Positions 54,145 through 63,240 are shown, numbered from the stretch's first letter. The stretch is DNA of 64,000 bases from Endozoicomonas sp965198415 (GCA_965198415.1 CBDAPN010000032.1:124001-188000); one strand, 5' to 3'. The notes: a model not told the origin generated them from the sequence alone. A program made the numbers and translations.

Positions 54145-55432
54145 TGTATCCCCCAACATTTACTTTGATTTCCGGTTGAAATATTCCGAATAAAAAATCA
54201 TCACTAACCGATGAGAAGTAGTGAGCCCCTTCGAGGTATTCATAGTAATGTATATATTGTCCATCACGACGCTCTACAGCTACCACTAGTAGATACTTTT
54301 CTGTCACCAGACGATTAGTCATTTTGAACTCTAAAGAAAACTTCTCATCTTCAGGTAATGTTATTTTCTCTCGATCTCGAGTGGTTGAAACGATCAAATC
54401 AGTGCCTTTAAGGTCTTTGATAGATACTGCAATACTGAGGTCTTTTCTAGATATATCTGTTGGAATATTCAATGACAATGATATCTTTATCTTATCTCCA
54501 TAACTGAATATATCTTTGCGCTCATTATTGGAGTTAAGAATCGAAGCTTTTTCTATTAATCCTTTTCTTGATCCCCAGTGAGTTACTGGGCGAGAATCAA
54601 TTTCTATAGTTTTATGGCACAATTCATCTTCACTATTATCCATAGGAGTAGTCGAGGCTTCATGTTCTTCCTCTTCAAACATATATTCCATATATTTCCC
54701 CGTAATCTGGGAGACATCTCCGTCAGCTATTAGCTCCCCTTGGTCAAGCCAGATTGCACGATCACATAATGTTCTAACACTACTCACATCATGACTAACA
54801 AATAAAATGGTCGTCCCTTTTTTCTGCATATCTTTTATTCGTCGCATGCATTTTGCAACAAACCTTGCATCACCTACTGCCAAGGCTTCATCAATAATAA
54901 TCACATCTGGTTCGACATGTATTGCACATGCGAAGGCAAGTCTCGCATACATTCCACTGGAATACGTTTTAACGGGTTGGTCTATGAATTTTTCTAACTC
55001 AGAAAAGAGAATAACTTCCTCCATTCTCTTTTTCATATCTTCTGTTTGAACTCCAAGTATTGCTGCATTTAGGAGAACATTTTCTCGTCCGCTAAACTCC
55101 GGGTTGAAACCAGCACCTAGCTCTAGAAGTGCGGCTATGCGCCCTTTAGTTTCTACGGATCCGAAAGTATGAGATAAAGTCCCACAGATCATTTGAAGAA
55201 CAGTTGATTTACCACTTCCATTTCGCCCAATAATACCGACAGTTTCTCCTTTGTTTATTTTAAAAGATACATTTTTTACCGCGCAAAATTCTTTATAATA
55301 GTTTTTATCCCAGTTATGAACTAACGTAGCTAATCTAGGGAATATAAATTGTTTCAAACGATCTATTGGTTTCTCATAAACCTGAAAGGATTTGCTGAGA
55401 TTTACGACATTGATTGCATAATCAGAGTACAT
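54137..55432 (-). CDS. wzt: O-antigen ABC exporter ATPase Wzt with carbohydrate-binding C-terminal domain
   Basis: A 431-residue ATPase of polysaccharide export. Walker A GIIGRNGSGKST near residue 67, signature VKTYSSGMYARLAFA, Walker B VIIIDEALAVGD and FVSHDVSSV are present. After about residue 245 an extra domain of 180 residues (KASILNSNNERKDIFSYGDK, LSIAVSIKDLKGTDLIVST) resembles the Wzt-C beta-sandwich that recognises the capped end of the glycan. ATG at 55432 has AAGGA upstream and overlaps the wzm stop by 11 bases. Its presence marks the second polysaccharide as ABC-exported, distinct from the kps system. Confidence 0.93.
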   Translation of the reverse strand: MYSDYAINVVNLSKSFQVYEKPIDRLKQFIFPRLATLVHNWDKNYYKEFCAVKNVSFKINKGETVGIIGRNGSGKSTVLQMICGTLSHTFGSVETKGRIAALLELGAGFNPEFSGRENVLLNAAILGVQTEDMKKRMEEVILFSELEKFIDQPVKTYSSGMYARLAFACAIHVEPDVIIIDEALAVGDARFVAKCMRRIKDMQKKGTTILFVSHDVSSVRTLCDRAIWLDQGELIADGDVSQITGKYMEYMFEEEEHEASTTPMDNSEDELCHKTIEIDSRPVTHWGSRKGLIEKASILNSNNERKDIFSYGDKIKISLSLNIPTDISRKDLSIAVSIKDLKGTDLIVSTTRDREKITLPEDEKFSLEFKMTNRLVTEKYLLVVAVERRDGQYIHYYEYLEGAHYFSSVSDDFLFGIFQPEIKVNVGGYSE

Positions 55433-56240
55433 CAGCAAATCCTTTTCTTGTTTTTTGAAACCATGCGTAACCAAACCATGCCACGAAAATCGATATGAAA
55501 AGCCACTTTGCCCACCATAGCCAGTCTATAACGCCATCAAAAATCATAATCTCTCTTGCCTGAATTACCGTATATGTTAATGGACTTATATTAAGATAGG
55601 CATGATATTTGTCAGGTAGCGCAGACAGTGGGAAAAAAATTGGCGTTAAAAAGAGAAACACCATTGTAATAACATTTATAAACTGACCGATATCACGCAA
55701 GAATACGCCTAATGATGCTAAAAACCAAGTGCAGCCAGCTATGATAAGTAAGTAAGGGGTAAGAAGTATCGGCAATAAAATTAGCTGAAAATTTGGAATA
55801 CCTATAAATATACTGTAGAAACCTAACCAAACTATAAGATTGATTAAAAAATGGAATAGAGATGATCCTATTGTTACAAACGTAATTATTTCCAAAGGGA
55901 AAATTACTTTTTTAACATAATTGACATTCGAAATAATTAGCGATGGCGCCCTGTTAAAACACTCAGAGAGAATGTTGTATATAGATAATCCTGAAAATAG
56001 AATTAAAGCAAATTCTATTTTTGACTCACTTCCACCTGGCCATTTTGTTTTAAATACTACACTGAAAACAAACGTATAAACAATGAGCATCAGTATAGGA
56101 TTAAAAAAAGACCAGAAAATCCCGAGTATTGAACCCCGGTAACGACTAATAACTTCTCTTTTTATTAGAGAATATATCAACCCTTTATTTCTAACAAATG
56201 AAAGTATAATACTTTTAGGACTAATAGATGTTTCAATCAT
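55422..56240 (-). CDS. wzm: O-antigen ABC exporter permease Wzm
   Basis: A 272-residue ABC-2 type permease with six predicted TM helices (for example YRGSILGIFWSFFNPILMLI, then VYTFVFSVVFKTKWPGG, and VFLFLTPIFFPLSALPDKYH). The N-terminal amphipathic helix IYSLIKREVISRYRGS is typical. It precedes wzt with an 11-base overlap and follows rfbC with no gap. The gene is AT-rich like wzt. Confidence 0.93.
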   Translation of the reverse strand: MIETSISPKSIILSFVRNKGLIYSLIKREVISRYRGSILGIFWSFFNPILMLIVYTFVFSVVFKTKWPGGSESKIEFALILFSGLSIYNILSECFNRAPSLIISNVNYVKKVIFPLEIITFVTIGSSLFHFLINLIVWLGFYSIFIGIPNFQLILLPILLTPYLLIIAGCTWFLASLGVFLRDIGQFINVITMVFLFLTPIFFPLSALPDKYHAYLNISPLTYTVIQAREIMIFDGVIDWLWWAKWLFISIFVAWFGYAWFQKTRKGFADVL

Positions 56241-56789
56241 CTAAAATACCTCAGAACAATTCAAATAAGCACCTTTCATATCTTTTTCTGATATTATCTT
56301 TTGTGATGGTAATTCTGGCCAAATAATATTTATCTGTGGATCATTCCATGCAATACAGCGTTCGCTTGTTGGGGTATAACAAAAATCTGTTTTGTATAAG
56401 AAGTCGGCATATTCACTAAGCACTAGAAACCCATGAGCAAAACCAGCCGGTATCCAAAATTGCCAGTTGTTTTCTTCAGTAAGCTCAACTCCCACCCATT
56501 GACCAAACGTTTGTGAGTTTCTTCTGATATCCACTGCTACATCAAACACAGCACCTCTTGTTACTCTTACTAACTTTCCCTGAGCGTGAGGAGGAAGCTG
56601 ATAATGCAGTCCCCTCAAAACACCTTTACTACTTCGGCTGTGATTGTCTTGAACAAACTTTGTTTGAACGCCTGTTACTTCAGAAAATATTGCTTCGCTG
56701 TAGCTTTCCATAAAAAAACCACGACTATCGACAACCACTCGTGGTTCTAATATCAAAAGATCGGGTATTTCTGTTTCAATAACTTTCAT
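56241..56789 (-). CDS. rfbC: dTDP-4-dehydrorhamnose 3,5-epimerase
   Basis: A 182-residue cupin enzyme, third step to dTDP-L-rhamnose. SRGFFMESYSEAIFSEVTG, QDNHSRSSKGVLRGLHYQLP (substrate and catalytic His in RGLHYQ), GAVFDVAVDIRRNSQTFGQW and FWIPAGFAHGFLVLSE are the family motifs. The length is standard. It follows rfbA by 11 bases and ends directly at wzm. Confidence 0.95.
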   Translation of the reverse strand: MKVIETEIPDLLILEPRVVVDSRGFFMESYSEAIFSEVTGVQTKFVQDNHSRSSKGVLRGLHYQLPPHAQGKLVRVTRGAVFDVAVDIRRNSQTFGQWVGVELTEENNWQFWIPAGFAHGFLVLSEYADFLYKTDFCYTPTSERCIAWNDPQINIIWPELPSQKIISEKDMKGAYLNCSEVF

Positions 56790-56800
56790 GAACTACTTAC

Positions 56801-57673
56801 TTAATAAACTAATGACTTCAGGTACATGCCATACCCACTTTTTGCCAGAGGTTCTGCCAGTTTTAGCAGTTCGTCATCATTTAGCCATTGCATACGGTAA
56901 GCAACCTCTTCGGGGCAGGCAATTTTCAGACCCTGCCTATGCTCAATGGTATGAACATATTGACTGGCTTCCAACATTGATTCGTGTGTACCGGTATCAA
57001 GCCAGGCAAATCCTCGTCCCATTTTTTCGACATTTAGTTGATTGATACCTAAATAGATGCGATTAACATCGGTTATTTCCAACTCACCACGGTGCGATGG
57101 CTTAACCTCTCTTGCAATGGATGTAATCTGATTGTCGTAAAAATATAAGCCGGTTACCGCAAAGTTTGATTTTGGTTTTTCTGGTTTTTCTTCCAAGCTG
57201 ATAGCTTTGCCTTCAGTATCAAATTCAACCACACCATACCGTTCTGGGTCTTTTACATGGTAAGCAAATACGGTTGCACCAGACTCCTTATTATTTGCAT
57301 TTCTCAATAGATTAAATAAATCATGACCGTAAAAGATATTATCACCCAGAATCAATGCTACTGGATCATTACCAATAAACTCTTCACCAATTAAAAATGC
57401 TTGAGCTAATCCGTCCGGGCTAGGTTGGACTGCATAGCTTAAGTTAATGCCCCACTGGGAGCCATCACCTAAAAGCTGTTGAAAGCGTGGTGTATCCTGT
57501 GGTGTTGAGATCACCAGAATATCCCGGATTTCCGCCAGCATTAAAGTTGTTAACGGATAATAGATCATCGGTTTATCATAAACTGGTAATAACTGTTTCG
57601 AAATTGCCAGAGTCGATGGTTGTAATCTGGTACTTGAGCCACCGGCAAGAATGATTCCTTTTCTCATGCTCAT
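56801..57673 (-). CDS. rfbA: Glucose-1-phosphate thymidylyltransferase
   Basis: A 290-residue enzyme making dTDP-glucose from glucose-1-phosphate and dTTP. The nucleotide-binding motif is ILAGGSSTRLQPSTLAISKQ, the product side has LALGDNIFYGHDL-type ILGDNIFYGHDL with metal Asp, and YGVVEFDTEGKAISLEEKP binds the sugar. AWLDTGTHESMLEASQYV is near the end. The start is an ATG overlapping the rfbD stop (TAATG); a second ATG two codons on is possible. First step of the rhamnose route, though third in gene order here. Confidence 0.95.
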   Translation of the reverse strand: MSMRKGIILAGGSSTRLQPSTLAISKQLLPVYDKPMIYYPLTTLMLAEIRDILVISTPQDTPRFQQLLGDGSQWGINLSYAVQPSPDGLAQAFLIGEEFIGNDPVALILGDNIFYGHDLFNLLRNANNKESGATVFAYHVKDPERYGVVEFDTEGKAISLEEKPEKPKSNFAVTGLYFYDNQITSIAREVKPSHRGELEITDVNRIYLGINQLNVEKMGRGFAWLDTGTHESMLEASQYVHTIEHRQGLKIACPEEVAYRMQWLNDDELLKLAEPLAKSGYGMYLKSLVY

Positions 57674-58560
57674 TATTCCAGTATCAGTGTTAATTCACGG
57701 TTAACCGCCTGTTGCCAGTCTGGTAAGTTCAAGTTGAACGCATTTTTCAGTTTACTGGTATCTAGCTTGGAGTTTTTTGGTCTGAAGGCAGGGGTTGGAT
57801 ATTCTGAGCTTTGTATTGGCTTGATATTCTCACTATTCAGTTTTAACGGCTTTCCTGCATTCATTGCTTTTTGAACGATATACGTTGTGTATTTATACCA
57901 ATTAGTAACCCCATCGGCAGTTAAATGGTACAGCCCAAAGGGAAAGTCCGTTGGCGCCATTTTATATGTGTACAATAGCTGTGCTGTCACATCGGCTATA
58001 AGTGCTGCCGAGGTTGGTGAGCCATACTGATCCGCAACAATATTGAGCTGCTCCTTTTCACTAGCAAGCCGTAACATGGTTGTTGCAAAGTTATTGCCAT
58101 ATGCACCAAATACCCAACTGGTGCGTAATACCAGTGCTTTTTTACTGTTCTCCAGTACTGCATATTCACCTTTCCACTTAGACTCGCCATAGACGCTTTT
58201 TGGGTCAGGCTGATCAGTCTCACAGTAACTGCCCTCTTTTTCACCATTAAACACATAGTCTGTAGAGTAATGGATCATTAACGCATCAAGCTTCTGTGCC
58301 TCTTCTGCAAGTATGCCTGGCGCAATGGCATTAATGGCAAAAGCCTTTTCCGGTTCACTTTCCGCTTTATCAACAGCGGTATAGGCTGCGGGGTTTACAA
58401 TCACATCGGGTTTAATCTGTTGAACGTATTGCCTTAGTAATTCAGGCTGTTGGAAGTCACAGTCTTTTTCACCGATGGCAACAATCTCACCCATTGGAGT
58501 GAGGGATCTCTGGAGTTCAAAGCCGACCTGGCCATTTTTTCCTGTGATCAGGATTTTCAT
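57673..58560 (-). CDS. rfbD: dTDP-4-dehydrorhamnose reductase
   Basis: A 295-residue short-chain reductase giving dTDP-L-rhamnose. ILITGKNGQVGFELQRSL is the NADPH site, VNPAAYTAVDKAESEPEKAF, STDYVFNGEKEGSYCETDQP and YGESKWKGE (YxxxK) are catalytic-domain motifs. ATG at 58560 is chosen because GGGGAG lies 4-5 bases upstream; an earlier in-frame codon lies inside rfbB. One base separates the rfbB stop from this ATG. Confidence 0.95.
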   Translation of the reverse strand: MKILITGKNGQVGFELQRSLTPMGEIVAIGEKDCDFQQPELLRQYVQQIKPDVIVNPAAYTAVDKAESEPEKAFAINAIAPGILAEEAQKLDALMIHYSTDYVFNGEKEGSYCETDQPDPKSVYGESKWKGEYAVLENSKKALVLRTSWVFGAYGNNFATTMLRLASEKEQLNIVADQYGSPTSAALIADVTAQLLYTYKMAPTDFPFGLYHLTADGVTNWYKYTTYIVQKAMNAGKPLKLNSENIKPIQSSEYPTPAFRPKNSKLDTSKLKNAFNLNLPDWQQAVNRELTLILE

Positions 58561-58561
58561 A

Positions 58562-59623
58562 TCACTCCCCATACTGATGATTCACCCAGTCCCGATAACT
58601 GCCGCTAACAACGGCTTGAACCCACTGCTGGTTTTCCAGATACCAAAGCACCGTTTTGCGGATACCGCTATCAAAGGTTTCAGCTGGCTTCCATCTCAGT
58701 TCGTTATGAAGTTTACTGGCATCAATGGCGTAGCGTTGGTCATGGCCAGGGCGATCTTTTACATAAGTAATTTGATTCTTATAGGTTTTGCCATCATTAC
58801 GAGGGCTCAACTCATCCAATAGTGTGCAAACGGTGTTTACCACATCGATATTGGCTTTTTCGTTCCAGCCACCGACATTGTAAGTTTCTCCCAGCTTGCC
58901 TTTTTCCAATACGCAACGAATTGCACTGCAGTGATCCTTTACATAGAGCCAATCCCGAATTTGTCGACCATTGCCGTATATAGGCAGTGATTTGTATGCC
59001 AATGCATTATGTATCACTAGGGGGATCAGTTTTTCAGGGAAGTGGAAAGGGCCATAGTTATTGGAGCAGTTGGTGGTTAGTACCGGTAAACCATAGGTAT
59101 GATGATAAGCCCGAATCAGGTGGTCACTGGCTGCTTTACTGGCAGAGTAAGGACTGTTTGGCTCATAGGGATGCTTTTCAGTAAATGCAGGTGCGTCTGC
59201 TTCAAGAGATCCATAGACTTCGTCGGTCGATACGTGAAGGAAGCGGAACCCTGTTTTTTCTGAATCCGTTAGATTCTGCCAATAGGTCTTAACGGATTCT
59301 AATAGTCGAAACGTGCCAAGCACATTGGTTTCTATAAACGCTTTCGGTCCATGAATACTTCGGTCTACATGGGACTCAGCGGCAAAGTTAATCACTGCAC
59401 GGGGGGTATGAGTTGACAATAATTCGGAGACTAAAGCACCATCACCTATATCACCTTTTAGAAAAATATGGTTAGGGTTATCTGATAACTCAGCCAGCGT
59501 CATCAGGTTACCTGCATAGGTTAGTGCATCCAAATTGACCACAGATTCATCGTTGCCTGCTAACCAGTCAAGGACGAAGTTGGCACCAATAAATCCGGCG
59601 CCACCGGTTACGAGAATTGTCAT
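58562..59623 (-). CDS. rfbB: dTDP-glucose 4,6-dehydratase
   Basis: A 353-residue extended SDR enzyme. ILVTGGAGFIGANFVLDWLA binds NAD, NFAAESHVDRSIHGP and HVSTDEVYGSLE contain the catalytic Asp-Glu pair, and YSASKAASDHLIRAYH the YxxxK. NNYGPFHFPEKLIPLVI is the substrate loop. It is the first gene of the rfb-wzm-wzt operon. Its leader is long: 609 bases to the ops in leader copy 3, including an orphan coding fragment. Confidence 0.96.
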   Translation of the reverse strand: MTILVTGGAGFIGANFVLDWLAGNDESVVNLDALTYAGNLMTLAELSDNPNHIFLKGDIGDGALVSELLSTHTPRAVINFAAESHVDRSIHGPKAFIETNVLGTFRLLESVKTYWQNLTDSEKTGFRFLHVSTDEVYGSLEADAPAFTEKHPYEPNSPYSASKAASDHLIRAYHHTYGLPVLTTNCSNNYGPFHFPEKLIPLVIHNALAYKSLPIYGNGRQIRDWLYVKDHCSAIRCVLEKGKLGETYNVGGWNEKANIDVVNTVCTLLDELSPRNDGKTYKNQITYVKDRPGHDQRYAIDASKLHNELRWKPAETFDSGIRKTVLWYLENQQWVQAVVSGSYRDWVNHQYGE

Positions 59624-59713
59624 AGCAAATAGCTTACTTTATAAATGAGGATAGGCTTATGGATAACTCTGAAGCATCTAGCTTTTATATTCTGAGGGAG
59701 AATACAGATGGAA

Positions 59714-59905
59714 TTATTTTGCATTCTGCATGAGCTTCACCGGTAGCTCCTTGACTTTAAGCTCACAATGGTCAAGGAAATATGCATTAAGCACCCTTTC
59801 TGTCTTAAATCCAAAGACTCTTTTATGGTAAACGTCTTTGCCTGATGTATCCAGTTTCGCTTCAATCTGAAATAAAATCTCGAAAAACCATTGTGAATAA
59901 TCATG
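59714..59905 (-). pseudogene. Orphan coding fragment in the rfbB leader
   Basis: The minus strand keeps an open frame of about 63 codons ending in TAA at 59714. It includes EAKLDTSGKDVYHKRVFGF and RVLNAYFLDHCELKVKELPV. It has no start codon at its head, so it looks like the 3' end of a lost gene. The family is not recognised; a transposase or sugar-enzyme tail are possibilities. The rest of 59624-60189 holds no gene. Confidence 0.35.
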
Positions 59906-60189
59906 TTATATAAAAATAATAAAAGTCTTTGCTGTGTCTACACCGTAGAAATTTACAACTTTCTATTGTTTTCAAATCGTCGATACACAAGTACTGTCTT
60001 TTGCGTAACCTCAGTAACTATAGAGGGTTTTATCCTATTGAAGAATCATGTCGTTTTTTGAAAAAATGTGCAGCCTAACAATTCAACAGCCTTTTTTCTG
60101 CAATAATATTGCGTTAGGCAAGAGCCGATACAGGGTTTTATTATTTTCACCGACTTAAGACCTACAAGCTGCAAGAGACTGTATTGATA

Positions 60190-61097
60190 AAAGTTGTTTC
60201 TTACCGCTCAGAAACCTTACTATATTAAAGGCACGCTACCGCCCGTCGTTTTTGCGTCCTACACCCGAATCAGGATGAATGACCGTGCTTTTAACGAAAC
60301 AGCTTCAGCAGCCCATCGCCGGTGGCATAGCACTTTTGGTGGCGTCACCACCACCAACAGCAGAAGATACCACCCAAAAAATGGGTCTGATTTTCACATT
60401 GGATTTAATGCTTAAGCACAAAAAAGGTAAGCACGCACTAACACTATCGGAAATGCGCTCTGCAGAAGCTTATGCTCAGGGGGAATCGGTTTGTTGCCCC
60501 TACTTTAGGGGTATAGGCCTTCCATAAGCTGTAATGCAATGCTTGGTAAAGTTTTTATACACAACAATCAAGCACTAAACCTTTTTACTTAATGCATTAA
60601 ATTTGTTTATTTTTTATACTATTAGCGTCGTAAAGTTACGGGCGCACAATATCAGTTACATTGTGAAAACACAACATAAAACAGACACACTACCGTCCAT
60701 CACTTTTTCGTGTAACACCTACAACTCAGTGGACACTTTTGCACTTAGCGAAACAGCGATGGCGGCTGTGTACCACAACTCTCTGTTTTTTTCCGGGTTA
60801 ACCGAGACAAGAAAGATTGCACAGGGCCAATAAATTTTCGCTGGGCAGTTTACAGAGAGGATTGTTAAGGATTGAGTTGGGATAACCTCATAATATTGCG
60901 ATTATCCGCACGTTGTTTTAAACCACACGTTAACCGCAAACGTTAATACCCAATGCTTTTTGCAAAGTCGATATGAAATAAAGGAGGGCTTACTTGTGGT
61001 AGGTGCAGTAGACTGGCCTACCGAAAGTCGATTAATCAGCGCAACGAATAGCGAAAAGCGTCCTTACGCTGATGGAGGTTTTTTTTGCGTCAGTAGG
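60190..61097 (-). repeat. Operon leader repeat, copy 3 (upstream of rfbB)
   Basis: About 908 bases nearly identical to copies 1 and 2. The left 40 bases diverge (GAAACCTTACTATATTAAAG in place of GCACCACGCTGTATAAAAG), while the rest, including the right-end hairpin and T-run, matches copy 2. A few insertions (extra CACCAC near 60347) shift the short plus-strand frame seen in the other copies, so that frame is not conserved. The last 8 bases carry the stop codon of the nuclease gene at 61090. Confidence 0.85.
60233..60244 (-). promoter_or_regulatory. ops element in leader copy 3, rfb-wzm-wzt operon
   Basis: Minus-strand GGGCGGTAGCGT followed by GCC, identical to the other two copies. It is upstream of a 15-kb polysaccharide operon, the kind of long unit that needs RfaH-type antitermination. 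Confidence 0.85.
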
Positions 61098-62007
61098 TTT
61101 GCACTCCGTGTTTCAGCAGCATTTTCGGCAAAATATCATCCAGATTTCTGACATCTTCATCATTCAGCTGGATCAGGTGGAAACCGTACCTGTTGTAGAT
61201 TTCCAGCTTTTGCTGTTTGCGGGCAAGATATTTTGGATCATTTTCATAGCCCCAGTATTCGATATAGACCTTGCCGGTGGGAATATAAAAGTCGCAATAA
61301 ACATCTTCCTCAATAGGTAGCTTACGCTCATAGGCGTGTACTATTTCGGCCATATAAAGCCAGTTATCAATGAGCATTTCCGCTTTCGAGCGAACCATAT
61401 GACCGTCCGCGGTTCTGAGCGTGGCAGGGAATTTTTCCCGAAAGCCACTAAGCCCGGTAACTTCGGCTTTCGTTTCTGATGCCTCCGGTTTATCGCTCAA
61501 CTCCCCTTTGACCTCTTTTAAAGAAAGTTTGAACGCTTTTTGGTCGAGAATGGATTCTGGCCAGCTCACATAAGGCACACCTGAGCGGAAGTCTTCTTTC
61601 TGAATTCCGTTCATGGTCTTGCCCTGTGGAGTCAGCTCCCAGCCTTTTAACGCCTTTTTTATCCAACCCAGTTCAGAAAAAAGCGCATTTACCCGTTGGG
61701 CGCTGAGTTCAACCGTTTTGGCAATGGCACTGGCGGTGAGTAGCTTAGCGGTGTTGGTCTCTTGTGTTGTGGACTGTATGGCCACGCCATCAACTGGCAA
61801 CGTTTCTGGCCACACAATGTAATTTCCATACCTTGGACTTACTTTTTCCTCTCCTCCCTGCTCTTTCCCAGCATCGGTCAGTTGCCATTTATCACCGGCT
61901 CGTAGGATCAATCCAGCCGCTTCAAGCTCCCTGAATAGCTCTTTGGAATAAATCCCTCTCACTTTGGCCAAGGCGCTGGTTGATATTTTCTTTATGAGTT
62001 CTGACAT
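61090..62007 (-). CDS. Predicted PD-(D/E)XK-like nuclease with N-terminal winged-helix repeats
   Basis: A 305-residue cytoplasmic protein. Residues 1-150 look like repeated small winged-helix units (LFRELEAAGLILRAGDKWQLT; VNALFSELGWIKKALKGWELT). Residues 200-300 fit a compact restriction-nuclease fold. VRSKAEMLIDNWLY has the helix-1 Glu, YERKLPIEEDVYCDFYIPTG has the catalytic Asp in CDFYIP, and VYIEYWG gives the ExxxK-like strand with Glu. YNRYGFHLIQLNDEDV follows as in such domains. The lysine of a classical ExK is not obvious. Its stop lies in the first bases of leader copy 3. Function in DNA repair or defence is inferred. Confidence 0.65.
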   Translation of the reverse strand: MSELIKKISTSALAKVRGIYSKELFRELEAAGLILRAGDKWQLTDAGKEQGGEEKVSPRYGNYIVWPETLPVDGVAIQSTTQETNTAKLLTASAIAKTVELSAQRVNALFSELGWIKKALKGWELTPQGKTMNGIQKEDFRSGVPYVSWPESILDQKAFKLSLKEVKGELSDKPEASETKAEVTGLSGFREKFPATLRTADGHMVRSKAEMLIDNWLYMAEIVHAYERKLPIEEDVYCDFYIPTGKVYIEYWGYENDPKYLARKQQKLEIYNRYGFHLIQLNDEDVRNLDDILPKMLLKHGVQTY

Positions 62008-62450
62008 TACTTCCCCTTAACGATAACTTACGCTCCACAGGATCGAATCAAAGGGAAAGTACACTACCTACTTTTTTATTTCTATAATCGAGCTGGAGGT
62101 TCTATTACAAACCTTCTAAAAAAATTGCGTTTCAAAATGCTCTCAAGCAAACCATATAATCCGACTGCCTTTGCCCTGATAATCGATGATATTTAAGGCT
62201 CTATCACGCTGCTGTTTGGTGCCAACAACACCGGAAAGAGCTTCATTAGCCTCATAAAAGAACGAAGCTATGTGCAATCCGAATAATGTACTGGGCGCAA
62301 GAGCGTGACTGTTGGCCCTTGCTGATCTGGAGCAAAAACTCCAAGTTGATCGGGATAGAGCATAGCCTGACAGCTTCGCTCCTCGCACAACAGTCAACAC
62401 ATGGGTAATTCTTGGCTGGTCAGTTTATAAGTTCAGGCCTGACTTGCCAG
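62008..62450. other. Gap with a broken P-loop fragment
   Basis: No intact gene. On the plus strand near 62195-62265 a frame reads ITLLFGANNTGKSFISLIKE, a clear Walker A (GANNTGKS) after a beta strand, as in SMC/OLD-type ATPases. Stops lie on both sides, so it is at best a remnant of an ATPase gene. Nothing else can be supported. Confidence 0.35.
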
Positions 62451-62694
62451 TTACCGAATTTGTTCCAGCAATGCTGGCTGGCCCCAACCTGCAAGCTGGG
62501 CATTACTCCCCTTAAAATATTGCTCCCAGAATGCCCTGATCGGCCTCATTTTATTTTCGCTACGATAGTCTTTCGCGTTTTTGCTGGCATAAGCCCGGCA
62601 CCGATAATAAAAACCTCAGCATCACCCCAGTTGCTCAGAAGGCCTTCTTTTTTGAATTTAGAGATTTCTACACCCGCATCAATTTTCTTTAAAG
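62451..62694 (-). pseudogene. C-terminal fragment of an unidentified protein, frameshifted
   Basis: Two overlapping minus-strand frames, KFKKEGLLSNWGDAEVFIIG to a TGA at 62546, then FWEQYFKGSNAQLAGWGQPA to TAA at 62451. Together they read as one domain end. VFIIGAG followed by FWEQYF and a Gly-rich tail recall the ends of periplasmic VWA-like hypothetical proteins, from memory only. Its upstream part is replaced by the IS66 remnant. Confidence 0.4.
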
Positions 62695-62699
62695 GTCCC

Positions 62700-63240
62700 G
62701 ATTGGTAACAGCATAAAGATAACCAGCAAACAGGTTGTGCCCTAACGCCTGGTCAACTCATACCGCCAACCCTTGGAACGATTTACAAAAGTCCACAGGG
62801 TCGCGGTGCAGATCAACATTGGTCAGCGATAGAGGGACGAATCACCGGATTCATATCAGCGCCTCAATGAGTGTTCTTGCCAAAGTGACATTCGATGCCG
62901 GACACCTTAATACCACTGGATAATTCGATAAATAAACCGACAGGCTGCTCAGGGGCAGGTTGTTCAGAGTTGATGGCTACTGGAACAAATGCAGTCTGTT
63001 TAGCAACCTCTGCCCTTGGCTGTATATTTTTGGGTTACCCTTCTTTTTCAGCACGGAAAGACAGCTTTTTTTCCAATACTAGAACTGATAGTCTTTAACG
63101 CCACTCTGACGACACCAGACTGATAGCTTCAGGCCTGATTCACGCCAGACATCGATACGCTGTTGCCAAAGCGCTTTTTCTTCAGGGGTAGCTTGCAGGT
63201 GGACCTCCGTGTTATCGGGAGGTTTATGGTTTCGTTTTTG
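62700..63240 (-). mobile_element. IS66-family remnant (TnpA and TnpB parts)
   Basis: In minus orientation: a TnpA-like helix-turn-helix part near 63120-63230 (EEKALWQQRIDVWRESGLKL then SVWCRQSGVKDYQF). A TnpA tail follows near 62930-63000 (EQPVGLFIELSSGIKVSGIE). Then comes TnpB starting at 62854 (MNPVIRPSIADQ, LHRDPVDFCKSFQG, ALGHNLFAGYLYA in shifted frames). Stops and frameshifts inactivate all of them. The TnpC part is missing here; a TnpC remnant is at 49770-50640 on the other strand. Confidence 0.8.

Noticed and set aside
62143..62400. 85-codon minus-strand frame starting MLTVVRGAKL
   Set aside because: No family features, low-quality composition, and the opposite strand carries the P-loop-like fragment, so this is likely a shadow.
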